Assembly (NCBI GenBank): GCA_002683405.1
Contig: NYTH01000044.1
Coordinates: 1-49,785, forward strand
DNA: 49,785 bases
Direction of reading: 5' to 3'
Source: Salinisphaeraceae bacterium
GTDB taxonomy: Bacteria; Pseudomonadota; Gammaproteobacteria; Nevskiales; Salinisphaeraceae
Shown here: positions 1-9,165 of the stretch, piece after piece
Numbering within the stretch: position 1 is the stretch's first letter
How the letters are laid out: every line of letters begins with the position of its first letter
The notes under the pieces: generated by a model
What the model was told of the DNA's origin: nothing
What the model saw: the letters and a program-made list of their open reading frames with translations, nothing else
The model's database searches: none
Made by a program: the position numbers and the translations under genes

Positions 1-650
1 CGCGAACCTTACGGATGCTTGAGAATATGCCAGACGATGTATCTGCTAAGCTGAGAGATGCTGTCGGGCAGGCCATCGGCCAGCTGCACGGCATTTATAT
101 TCTCGCCCAGAACGAGGTCGGGCTGGTGCTGGTGGATATGCATGCGGCGCACGAGCGGATTCTCTACGAGCGGCTCAAGCGCCGGCTAGATGAGGGCGGG
201 CTCAAACCGCAGCCGCTGCTGGTCCCCGTAACGCTGCGCGTGGGGCAGGAGACGGCGGACCTGGTCGAGGAACAGGCGGTCTTCCTGCGGGCTATCGGCC
301 TGGACGTTGTGCGGCGCGGTCCGGCGGAGGTGGGGCTGGTCGGGGTACCGGCCGAACTGCTGGACTCGGACGTCGAATCGCTACTGCGGGACGTGCTGGG
401 CGATCTGGCCGTGGGAGAAAGCGGCGAGGCCACCGGCAACCGTGTGCGCGACCGGATCGAGCACATTCTGGGCAACATGGGCTGCAAGGCAGCCATCAAG
501 GCCGGCCGGCGCCTGCAGCTGGCCGAAATGAATGCCCTGCTGCGCGACATGGAGGGGACGCCCCGCGCCGGTCACTGCAATCATGGCCGGCCCAGCTGGG
601 TCCAGGTCGATGTGGCTGCCCTGGACCGCATGTTCATGCGCGGCCAGTAG
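1..650 (+). CDS. mutL: DNA mismatch repair protein MutL, C-terminal part (5' end outside window)
   Basis: Open frame entering from the left edge, ending at a TAG at 648-650; about 215 residues of the C-terminal dimerisation domain remain. MutL couples MutS mismatch recognition to strand nicking. The stretch DMHAAHERILYE fits the metal-binding DQHA(X)2E(X)4E endonuclease motif, with Met for Gln, and is followed by GCKAAIKAGR and by CNHGRP near the C terminus. These are the motifs of MutL proteins with their own nicking activity, as in Pseudomonas, rather than the MutH-dependent E. coli type. miaA follows 15 bp later, the usual gammaproteobacterial linkage. The N-terminal ATPase half is not in the window. 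Confidence 0.95.
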   Translation, partial: RTLRMLENMPDDVSAKLRDAVGQAIGQLHGIYILAQNEVGLVLVDMHAAHERILYERLKRRLDEGGLKPQPLLVPVTLRVGQETADLVEEQAVFLRAIGLDVVRRGPAEVGLVGVPAELLDSDVESLLRDVLGDLAVGESGEATGNRVRDRIEHILGNMGCKAAIKAGRRLQLAEMNALLRDMEGTPRAGHCNHGRPSWVQVDVAALDRMFMRGQ

Positions 651-665
651 GCCGGCGGGCGGCGC

Positions 666-1619
666 ATGGCATTGCCGGTCATCTTTCTGATGGGCCCCAC
701 GGCGTCGGGCAAGACCGAGCTCGCAGTGGAGCTGGTGAACAGCCTCTCCTGCGACATCATCAGCGTCGACTCGGCCATGGTCTACCGCGGCATGGATATC
801 GGCACGGCCAAGCCCGATGCCGCCGTGCTGGCCCGGGCGCCGCACCGGCTCATCGATTTCCGACATCCTGCCGAGCCGTATTCCGCCGCCGAATTCGCCA
901 CGGACGCGCGACGGCATATTGCCGACATCCACGACCGCGACCGTATTCCGCTACTGGTGGGCGGCACCATGCTGTATTTCCGGGCGCTGGAGCAGGGCCT
1001 CAGTCCGCTCCCCGAGGCCGAGCCGGCGGTGCGAGAGCGCATAACCCGACGGGCGCAGCGGCTGGGCTGGCCGGCGCTGCATGACGAGCTGGCGCGGCTG
1101 GATCCCGCCAGCGCGGCGCGTATTCATCCCAACGACAGTCAGCGCATTCAGCGGGCGCTGGAAATTCACGAGGTCAGCGGACAGGCGCGAAGCCAGCAAT
1201 GGGCCCGGCGCGGGGCCCCGCGGCCGGTCTGGCAGAGCATCAAGATGGTGGTCGCGCCCTTCGAGCGGCAGGTGCTGCACGCACGCATACGCCAGCGCTT
1301 CGAGGCCATGATGCGCGCCGGGCTGCTCGGGGAGGTTGAAAAGCTGCATGCCGACCCCGACCTACACGAAGGTCTGCCGGCGATCCGGGCGGTGGGCTAC
1401 CGCCAGCTCTGGCGGCATCTGGAGGGCGACATGCCGCTTGCTGACGCCGTGGAACGCGGCATCATTGCCACTCGGCAGCTCGCCCGGCGACAGCTGACCT
1501 GGTTGCGGGCAGAATCGGCCGACGTGTGGATAGACGTCGGCCGGCAGGGCTGGAAGACAACGGCGCTGCAGGTCATCCGGGACCGGCTGGATGACGCGTT
1601 GAACGCGCGTTCGGCGTGA
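666..1619 (+). CDS. miaA: tRNA dimethylallyltransferase
   Basis: Transfers a dimethylallyl group to N6 of A37 in tRNAs reading UNN codons. The 317-residue length is normal for MiaA. A P-loop GPTASGKT lies at about residues 10-17, followed by the [16 protein letters not shown] substrate-binding segment, the [13 protein letters not shown] motif, and a C-terminal [12 protein letters not shown] tRNA-binding segment. The start is 15 bp after the mutL stop and the ribosome-binding site is weak, consistent with co-transcription and coupling. hfq follows, as in E. coli. Confidence 0.97.
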   Translation: MALPVIFLMGPTASGKTELAVELVNSLSCDIISVDSAMVYRGMDIGTAKPDAAVLARAPHRLIDFRHPAEPYSAAEFATDARRHIADIHDRDRIPLLVGGTMLYFRALEQGLSPLPEAEPAVRERITRRAQRLGWPALHDELARLDPASAARIHPNDSQRIQRALEIHEVSGQARSQQWARRGAPRPVWQSIKMVVAPFERQVLHARIRQRFEAMMRAGLLGEVEKLHADPDLHEGLPAIRAVGYRQLWRHLEGDMPLADAVERGIIATRQLARRQLTWLRAESADVWIDVGRQGWKTTALQVIRDRLDDALNARSA

Positions 1620-1625
1620 TATTAT
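1599..1625 (+). promoter_or_regulatory. Possible hfq promoter in the miaA 3' end
   Basis: TTGAAC at 1599-1604 and TATTAT at 1620-1625 with a short 15-bp spacer, about 47 bp before the hfq start. Promoters within miaA that drive hfq are known in enterobacteria. The spacer is suboptimal, so this is a tentative call. Confidence 0.35.
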
Positions 1626-1672
1626 CCGACACGCATTAACCGGCATATGTCAGTAGGTACTGGAGAATAACG

Positions 1673-1930
1673 ATGGCCAAGGGCCAGACTTTACAAGAGC
1701 CATTTCTGAACGCCCTTCGCAAGGAGCGCATTCCCGTCTCGATCTATCTCGTGAACGGCATCAAGCTGCAGGGTCAGGTGGAATCCTTCGATCAGTTCGT
1801 GGTGTTGCTGCGCAACAGCGTGAGTCAGATGGTTTACAAGCACGCGATATCGACCATCGTGCCGGCCCGCAACGTCAAGACGGCCATGCAAAACGAGGTC
1901 GACGACGACGAGGATATTGGCAACCATTAG
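1673..1930 (+). CDS. hfq: RNA chaperone Hfq
   Basis: Hexameric Sm-like protein that pairs small RNAs with mRNAs. 85 residues, with the full Sm1 motif ([20 protein letters not shown]) and the Sm2 motif ending [12 protein letters not shown]. The proximal-face residues Q8, F42, K56 and H57 appear present. The C-terminal tail is short and acidic (DDDED) compared with the longer E. coli tail. A good Shine-Dalgarno (GGAG) precedes the ATG. It sits between miaA and hflX, the conserved order. Confidence 0.98.
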   Translation: MAKGQTLQEPFLNALRKERIPVSIYLVNGIKLQGQVESFDQFVVLLRNSVSQMVYKHAISTIVPARNVKTAMQNEVDDDEDIGNH

Positions 1931-1971
1931 GCCGGCAGAGCGAATGGCGCCCCTGTCGCGCCGTCTGCGCC

Positions 1972-3306
1972 ATGGGGCCGCCCTTGTTTGAGCGGCCGCA
2001 ATCCGGCCAGCGTGCGGTGCTGGTTCATCTGCAGTTCCCGTTTGTCGAATACGATGAGGCCGACAGCGAGTTCGCCGACCTGGCCCGCTCCTGCGGTGCC
2101 CAGGTGGTGGCACGGATCGGCGGGTCCCGCTCCAGGCCCGATCCGCGTTATTTCGCCGGTCGCGGCAAGGCCGAGGAAATCCTGGCCGCGGTGACCGAGC
2201 ACGGCGCCGAGCTCGTGGTGGTCAACCATGCGCTGTCGCCCAGTCAGGAACGAAATCTCGAATCGCTGCTCAAGTGCCGCGTACTGGACCGGTCCGGACT
2301 GATTCTCGACGTTTTCGCGCGGCGCGCGCGATCGCACGAGGGCAAGCTGCAGGTCGAGCTTGCACAGCTTCGCCATCTTTCGACACGGCTGGTTCGGGGC
2401 TGGTCGCATCTGGAGCGTCAGAAGGGCGGCATCGGCCTGCGCGGGCCGGGCGAAACCCAGCTGGAAACCGATCGGCGGCTGCTCGCCGAGCGCATCAAGA
2501 ACCTGCGGGGGCGGCTGGAAAAGGTCGGTCGGCGCCGGGCGCAGGGGCGGGCCGCGCGTCGCAAGGCCGAAACACCGACGGTGTCGGTCGTGGGCTATAC
2601 CAATGCCGGCAAGTCGACCCTGTTCAATCGGCTAACGGGCGCGGACATCTACGCGGCCGATCAGCTGTTCGCCACGCTGGACCCGACGCTGCGCCAGCTC
2701 GACCTGCCGGTGGGCGACCCTGTCATTCTGGCCGACACGGTGGGCTTCATTCGTGATCTGCCGCACGAGCTGATCGCCGCGTTCAACGCGACGCTGGAAG
2801 AGACTCACCAGGCCAGCCTGCTGCTGCATGTGGTCGATGCCGCCAACCCGGAGCGGCAGGATCACGTCGAGCAGGTGAACGCGGTGCTCGAAGACATAGA
2901 TGCGCGGGATATTCCCCAGATCATCGTCATGAACAAGATTGATCTGACCGGGCAGGCCGCCGCGCTGGAGCGGGACGAGGCGGGCCGCGTCTGGCGGGTC
3001 TGCTGTTCGGCCATCACGGGTCAGGGCCTGGACCTGCTGATGCGGGCCGTGGCGGAACAGTGCTATCCCGATCTGATTCACGGCGAGCTCGCGCTGCCGC
3101 CACGCGCCGCGAAGCTGCGTGCCAGACTGTTTGATCTGGGCGCCGTCAGCGAAGAGCGCTTCACGGCCGACGGCGAGTCGCTGCTGAGCGTTGTCGTATC
3201 CCGCCAGGATCTCGAACGGGTCTGCAAGCAGGAAGGCATGGACGTTGATGAGCTGCTGGCGGCCGGCACGCGAAGCGCGGTGCCGCTGGAGCCCGATGCG
3301 GTTTGA
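1972..3306 (+). CDS. hflX: GTPase HflX
   Basis: Ribosome-associated GTPase that splits stalled or heat-damaged ribosomes. 444 residues. The N-terminal glycine-rich HflX domain contains FAGRGKAEEI and RSGLILDVFARRARSHEGKLQVELAQL, followed by a G domain with GYTNAGKST (G1), DTVGFIRDLP (G3) and NKID (G4). A TTG four codons downstream of the chosen ATG would give a start more like the E. coli protein. It lies between hfq and hflK in the standard order. Confidence 0.96.
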   Translation: MGPPLFERPQSGQRAVLVHLQFPFVEYDEADSEFADLARSCGAQVVARIGGSRSRPDPRYFAGRGKAEEILAAVTEHGAELVVVNHALSPSQERNLESLLKCRVLDRSGLILDVFARRARSHEGKLQVELAQLRHLSTRLVRGWSHLERQKGGIGLRGPGETQLETDRRLLAERIKNLRGRLEKVGRRRAQGRAARRKAETPTVSVVGYTNAGKSTLFNRLTGADIYAADQLFATLDPTLRQLDLPVGDPVILADTVGFIRDLPHELIAAFNATLEETHQASLLLHVVDAANPERQDHVEQVNAVLEDIDARDIPQIIVMNKIDLTGQAAALERDEAGRVWRVCCSAITGQGLDLLMRAVAEQCYPDLIHGELALPPRAAKLRARLFDLGAVSEERFTADGESLLSVVVSRQDLERVCKQEGMDVDELLAAGTRSAVPLEPDAV

Positions 3307-3341
3307 TTACGCGCCTGCCGGCAAACGCCGGGCGGGTTTCA

Positions 3342-3371
3342 TGGACGCGATTTTTGGCATGCTGATAGAAT
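3342..3371 (+). promoter_or_regulatory. Possible hflK promoter
   Basis: TGGACG (3342-3347) and TAGAAT (3366-3371) separated by 18 bp, 32 bp upstream of hflK in the 97-bp gap after hflX. The -10 match is good and the -35 match moderate. Confidence 0.35.
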
Positions 3372-3403
3372 CGCGCCCCTCACATTTGCGCTAGGCATAC
3401 CGA

Positions 3404-4717
3404 ATGGCTTGGAACGAGCCCGGCAAGGGGCAGGACCCCTGGGGTGGCAAGAAGAATAACGCGGGTGGCCCGCCGGATCTGGACGAGATCTGGCAGAAAC
3501 TGCGCCGGCGTTTTGGTGGCTCAGGCAGCGGCGGCTCGGGTTCGGGCGGCGGCGGTCTGGGCGGTGCGGCCATCGGCCTGATCGTGGCCGGCATTGCCGT
3601 GCTGTGGCTGCTGTCCGGGCTGTTCGTGATCGATCCCGGCGAGCGGGGCGTCGTGCTGACGTTTGGCAGCTACTCGAAGACGGTCGGTCCCGGCCCGCAC
3701 TGGCATATTCCCTATCCGATGCAGCGCGTCGAAAAGGTGGACATCGAGCAGGTACGCTCGGCCAGCGACAGCGCCGTGATGCTCACCAAGGATGAGAACA
3801 TCGTGGATGTCCGGGCGCAGGTGCAGTACCGCGTCGAGGATGCCAGCGCCTATCTGTTCAACGTGCGCAATCCGGACGAAACGGTTCAGGAAACCCTCAA
3901 GAGCGCCGTGCGAGAGGTTGTGGGCACCAGCCGCATGAATGAAGTCATTCAGCGCGGCGCCGACGAGGCCACGCTGGACGAAGACATCTTCCAAGAGGCA
4001 GTGCAGGACGATATGGATGCGATGGCCGCCGACGAGGAGGTCGTTGTAGAACAGCCCCAGCCCACGGGCGACGCCGAAACGGTCGAGCAGATTCGCGAGG
4101 AGCAGTCGAGCTATCCGGAAATCGACGAGCGTTCCCGCGCAATGCTGCCTGTGAATATTCGTGAAATTCTGCAGTACAACCTCGACACCTACGGCACCGG
4201 GCTGACGATTACCGCCGTCAACGTGAGCTATTCGCAGCCGCCCGAAGCCGTCCAGAGTGCGTTCGAGGAAGCCATCAAGGCGCGCGAGGAACAGCAGCGT
4301 CTGGAGAACGAGGCGCGCGCCTACTCGCGAGACGTGGTGAACCGGGCCAAGGGTGAGTCCGAGGCGCTGATCAACCAGGCCGAGGGTTATCGCGAGCGCG
4401 TCATCCAGCGCGCGGAAGGTAATGCTTCGCGCTTTTTGCAGCTGCTCGCCGAGTACGAGAAGGCGCCGCAGGTCACGCGCAAGCGCCTGTACCTGGACAC
4501 CATGGAGTCGGTGATGCAGTCGACCAGCAAGGTGCTGGTGGACTCGAGCGGCGGCAACGAGCTGCTCTACCTGCCCATTGATCAGCTGATCAAGCAGGGC
4601 GCTCGCAAGGGCAACATGTCCGGTGAGTCGGGCTCCGGCGGCAGCGGCAGTTCCTCCGGCTCCGACAGCGGCAGCAGCCGCTATCAGAACGATCCCCTTC
4701 GCAGCAGGTCCCGCTGA
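3404..4717 (+). CDS. hflK: FtsH protease modulator HflK
   Basis: SPFH/band-7 membrane protein that forms the large HflKC cage around FtsH. 437 residues. Order: a Gly/Ser/Asn-rich cytoplasmic N terminus (1-50), one transmembrane helix (about 52-74), the band-7 domain with VIDPGERGVVLTFG, a long Glu/Arg coiled coil from about residue 285 (AFEEAIKAREEQQRLENEARAY), and a Gly/Ser-rich tail. The band-7 domain carries an insertion of about 55 residues (roughly 191-246), rich in Asp and Glu, where the E. coli protein runs on directly. The stop TGA shares its A with the hflC start, so the pair is translationally coupled. Confidence 0.96.
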   Translation: MAWNEPGKGQDPWGGKKNNAGGPPDLDEIWQKLRRRFGGSGSGGSGSGGGGLGGAAIGLIVAGIAVLWLLSGLFVIDPGERGVVLTFGSYSKTVGPGPHWHIPYPMQRVEKVDIEQVRSASDSAVMLTKDENIVDVRAQVQYRVEDASAYLFNVRNPDETVQETLKSAVREVVGTSRMNEVIQRGADEATLDEDIFQEAVQDDMDAMAADEEVVVEQPQPTGDAETVEQIREEQSSYPEIDERSRAMLPVNIREILQYNLDTYGTGLTITAVNVSYSQPPEAVQSAFEEAIKAREEQQRLENEARAYSRDVVNRAKGESEALINQAEGYRERVIQRAEGNASRFLQLLAEYEKAPQVTRKRLYLDTMESVMQSTSKVLVDSSGGNELLYLPIDQLIKQGARKGNMSGESGSGGSGSSSGSDSGSSRYQNDPLRSRSR

Positions 4718-5586
4718 TGAGTGGCAAGCAGATAATTCTTCTGGTCGTGCTGGGCGTGGCCGTACTTCTGGGCACGTCCGCCTTCTACATTGTTGATGAA
4801 ACCGAGCGGGTGGTGTTGCTGCGGCTGGGCCAGATCCGGTCGACGGATGGCCAGCCGGGTCTGCACATGAAGATTCCGCTGGCGGAATCGGTGCGCCGTT
4901 TCGATGACCGCATCCTCACGCTCGACGAGAAGATTGATCGGGTTCTGACGTCCGAGAACAAGAACCTGAAGGTGGATTTCTTCGTCAAGTGGCGTATCGA
5001 GGATACGGCGCAGTTTTTCGTGTCCACGCAGGGCCGGGAGACCCGGGCGCTGAGTCTGCTGTCGGAAATCGTCGGCAACGATCTGCTGGCCGAGTTTTCC
5101 GAGCGCACCATTCGTCAGGCGGTGGCCGACGAGCGCGACGAAATCATGGCGGCGGTCAAGGTCAAGTCCAATCAGAAAGCGCAGGATCTGGGCATCCAGG
5201 TGGTGGACGTGCGCATCAAGCGCATCGATCTGCCGGATGACGTCAGCGAATCCGTCTACGATCGCATGCGCTCGGAGCGCGAAGAAGTCATCAAGGCACT
5301 GCGTTCGCAGGGCGAGGCGACCGCGCGCGAAATTCGCACCGATGCCGATCGCCAGCGCGAGATCATGGTTTCCGAAGCCTTTAACCGCGCCGAGACGATC
5401 AAGGGTGAGGGCGACGCTAGATCGGCGGCGATCTATGCGGAAGCCTATCAGCAGGACGCCGAGTTCTACAGCTTCTATCGAAGCCTCGAGGCCTATCGCA
5501 GCGTCTGGGAAGATTCCGGCGATCTCATGGTGCTTGAGCCTGACGGCGAGTTCTTCCAGTACTTCAATCCCTCTGCCCAGCCCTAG
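4717..5586 (+). CDS. hflC: FtsH protease modulator HflC
   Basis: Partner of HflK in the membrane complex that limits FtsH proteolysis. 289 residues, somewhat shorter than E. coli HflC (334). It has an N-terminal signal-anchor helix (residues 5-25), a band-7 domain beginning VDETERVVLLRLGQI, the conserved DLPDDVSESVYDRMRSEREE segment leading into a coiled coil, and YRSLEAYR near the C terminus. It lacks the long insertion seen in HflK. Its start overlaps the hflK stop by one base. Confidence 0.96.
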   Translation: MSGKQIILLVVLGVAVLLGTSAFYIVDETERVVLLRLGQIRSTDGQPGLHMKIPLAESVRRFDDRILTLDEKIDRVLTSENKNLKVDFFVKWRIEDTAQFFVSTQGRETRALSLLSEIVGNDLLAEFSERTIRQAVADERDEIMAAVKVKSNQKAQDLGIQVVDVRIKRIDLPDDVSESVYDRMRSEREEVIKALRSQGEATAREIRTDADRQREIMVSEAFNRAETIKGEGDARSAAIYAEAYQQDAEFYSFYRSLEAYRSVWEDSGDLMVLEPDGEFFQYFNPSAQP

Positions 5587-5629
5587 GCGGGGCCGTTAGG
5601 CGCTCGCCGGGTAAACCGGTCACTCGCGG

Positions 5630-5818
5630 ATGTGGGATACGTTGCTGCGCGCGCTGGCGCTCGTGATGGTGATCGAGGGCCTCATGCCCCTGCTTGCCCC
5701 GGATCGCTGGCGGCTGATGCTGGCGCGGGTGGCCAGCGTCGACAGCCGCTCGCTGCGCGTGTTTGGTGCGGTGCTCGTCGGGGTTGGCGTGCTGTCGCTG
5801 CAGCTGCTGCGCGGCTGA
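5630..5818 (+). CDS. DUF2065 (YjeT-like) small membrane protein
   Basis: 62 residues with two predicted transmembrane helices (about 5-22 and 40-60) around a basic loop (APDRWRLMLARV). Matches the pattern of the YjeT/DUF2065 family, which in gammaproteobacteria sits between hflC and purA or hisZ. Its function is not established. It lies 43 bp after hflC and 30 bp before hisZ, so it is probably in the same transcript. Confidence 0.85.
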   Translation: MWDTLLRALALVMVIEGLMPLLAPDRWRLMLARVASVDSRSLRVFGAVLVGVGVLSLQLLRG

Positions 5819-5848
5819 GCCTTTCGTACGGATCGCGGGAACTACCCC

Positions 5849-8369
<2,521 letters not shown>

Positions 8370-8382
8370 TTGAACGCACTGT

Positions 8383-8404
8383 GGCCCAGCGTTGAAGCTG
8401 GGCC
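8383..8404 (+). terminator. Perfect hairpin after purA
   Basis: GGCCCAGC, loop GTTGAA, GCTGGGCC: an 8-bp perfect stem 14 bp after the purA stop. No T tract follows, so it is either a factor-dependent or attenuating hairpin or an mRNA 3' stabiliser rather than a canonical intrinsic terminator. Confidence 0.45.
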
Positions 8405-8479
8405 GGTTCCATCAGGCGTTGTTCTGTCTTCAGTGCCCTGGGCGCGGGAAAGAGCAAGTGGACGCCACGGCCGCGCAAG

Positions 8480-8976
8480 AAACGGAGTCGGCTCGGCGAT
8501 CAGGCGCCATCGAGAGGAGTTCTGCCTTCAAGCAGGACAGGAGTTTGCTGAGGCGATGCCGGCCTGATTGGATGGAGTTCTTTCTCTACTCCACAGGCTT
8601 GGCCGTGTCTGGCCTGGGGCGGGCTCGTCGCTCTTTAGAGGGGTTCTGCCTATGCGTAGGACAAAACGATTCTGAGGGAATTCCGGCCTGTCTGAATGGA
8701 GTTCTTTCTCTACTCCATAGGCTTGGCCGGGCGTTGCCCGGGGCTGGCTCGTCGCCCTTTGGAGGGGTCCTGCCTTGGAGTAAAGCAATACGATTCTGAG
8801 GGAATTCCGGCCTGTCTGAATGGAGTTCTTTCTCTACTCCATAGGCTTGGCCGGGCGTTGCCCGGGGCGGGCTCGTAGCCCTTTAGAGGGGTTTTGCCTA
8901 TGCGTAGGACAAAACGATTCTGAGGGAATTCCGGCCTGTCTGGATGGAGTTCTTTCTCTACTCCATAGGCCGGAAT
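8480..8976. repeat. Array of 124-bp tandem units next to tRNA-Leu
   Basis: About four units with an exact 124-bp period. GGAATTCC recurs at 8677, 8801 and 8925, with the matching position at 8553 degenerate. ATGGAGT starts at 8572, 8696, 8820 and 8944, each followed 9 nt later by ACTCCA. Each full unit also carries CCGGGC-GTT-GCCCGG or a variant, and a third small hairpin. The leftmost unit is diverged and partial; the rightmost stops at the tRNA-Leu 3' end. The period is not a multiple of three and no protein is credible. In tRNA orientation the array is directly downstream of the tRNA, so it would be transcribed by readthrough. Confidence 0.9.
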
Positions 8977-8977
8977 T
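8927..8977 (-). other. Long two-part hairpin abutting the tRNA-Leu CCA end
   Basis: AATTCCGGCCT (8927-8937) pairs with AGGCCGGAATT (8967-8977), and inside it ATGGAGT (8944-8950) pairs with ACTCCAT (8960-8966), giving 18 bp of stem broken by a six-base bulge. The last base overlaps the final A of the encoded CCA. It probably folds in the tRNA precursor trailer. Other units of the array keep the inner stem but not the outer one. Confidence 0.6.
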
Positions 8978-9063
8978 GGTGCCGAGGAGAGGACTTGAAC
9001 CTCCACGGGCTTTCGCCCACTAGCACCTGAAGCTAGCGCGTCTACCAATTCCGCCACCTCGGC
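8977..9063 (-). tRNA. tRNA-Leu, anticodon CAG
   Basis: An 87-nt tRNA including an encoded CCA. Seven-bp acceptor stem GCCGAGG/CCTCGGC with discriminator A, the D arm containing GGAATTGGTAGACGC, the anticodon arm CTAGC-TTCAGGT-GCTAG with CAG at 9029-9027, a long class II variable arm (GGGC-GAAA-GCCC), and a T arm with GGTTCAAGTCC. The long variable arm and the anticodon identify leucine. It reads CUG, likely the commonest Leu codon in this GC-rich genome. Confidence 0.97.
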
Positions 9064-9076
9064 TACGGCGCCGCGC

Positions 9077-9105
9077 AATCTAATGGCGCGGGGTCGCTTT
9101 GTCAA
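9077..9105 (-). promoter_or_regulatory. tRNA-Leu promoter
   Basis: On the minus strand, consensus TTGACA (9105-9100) and TAGATT (9082-9077) with an ideal 17-bp spacer, 13 bp before the tRNA 5' end. The discriminator region is GC-rich (GCGCGGC), as in stringently controlled stable-RNA promoters. Confidence 0.75.
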
Positions 9106-9165
9106 CGGGTTGAGTTCATCATGCCGGCCCGAGTATTTGAAATCGCCCGACCCAAGGGAGTGAAT

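Noticed and set aside
8480-8976. CRISPR-like array
   Set aside because: Units are 124 bp and similar throughout, with no short repeat/unique spacer alternation and no cas genes nearby.
8392-9023. Short rightward open frames across the 124-bp repeats (for example 8392-8799 and 8820-9023) that could look like a family of repeated small proteins
   Set aside because: The 124-bp period shifts the reading frame in every unit, so the repeats do not encode repeated protein; the last frame runs into the antisense strand of tRNA-Leu.
8977-9063. tRNA-Leu as an attachment site of an integrated element
   Set aside because: No integrase gene and no duplicated tRNA 3' end were found in the window; both flanks are core genes.
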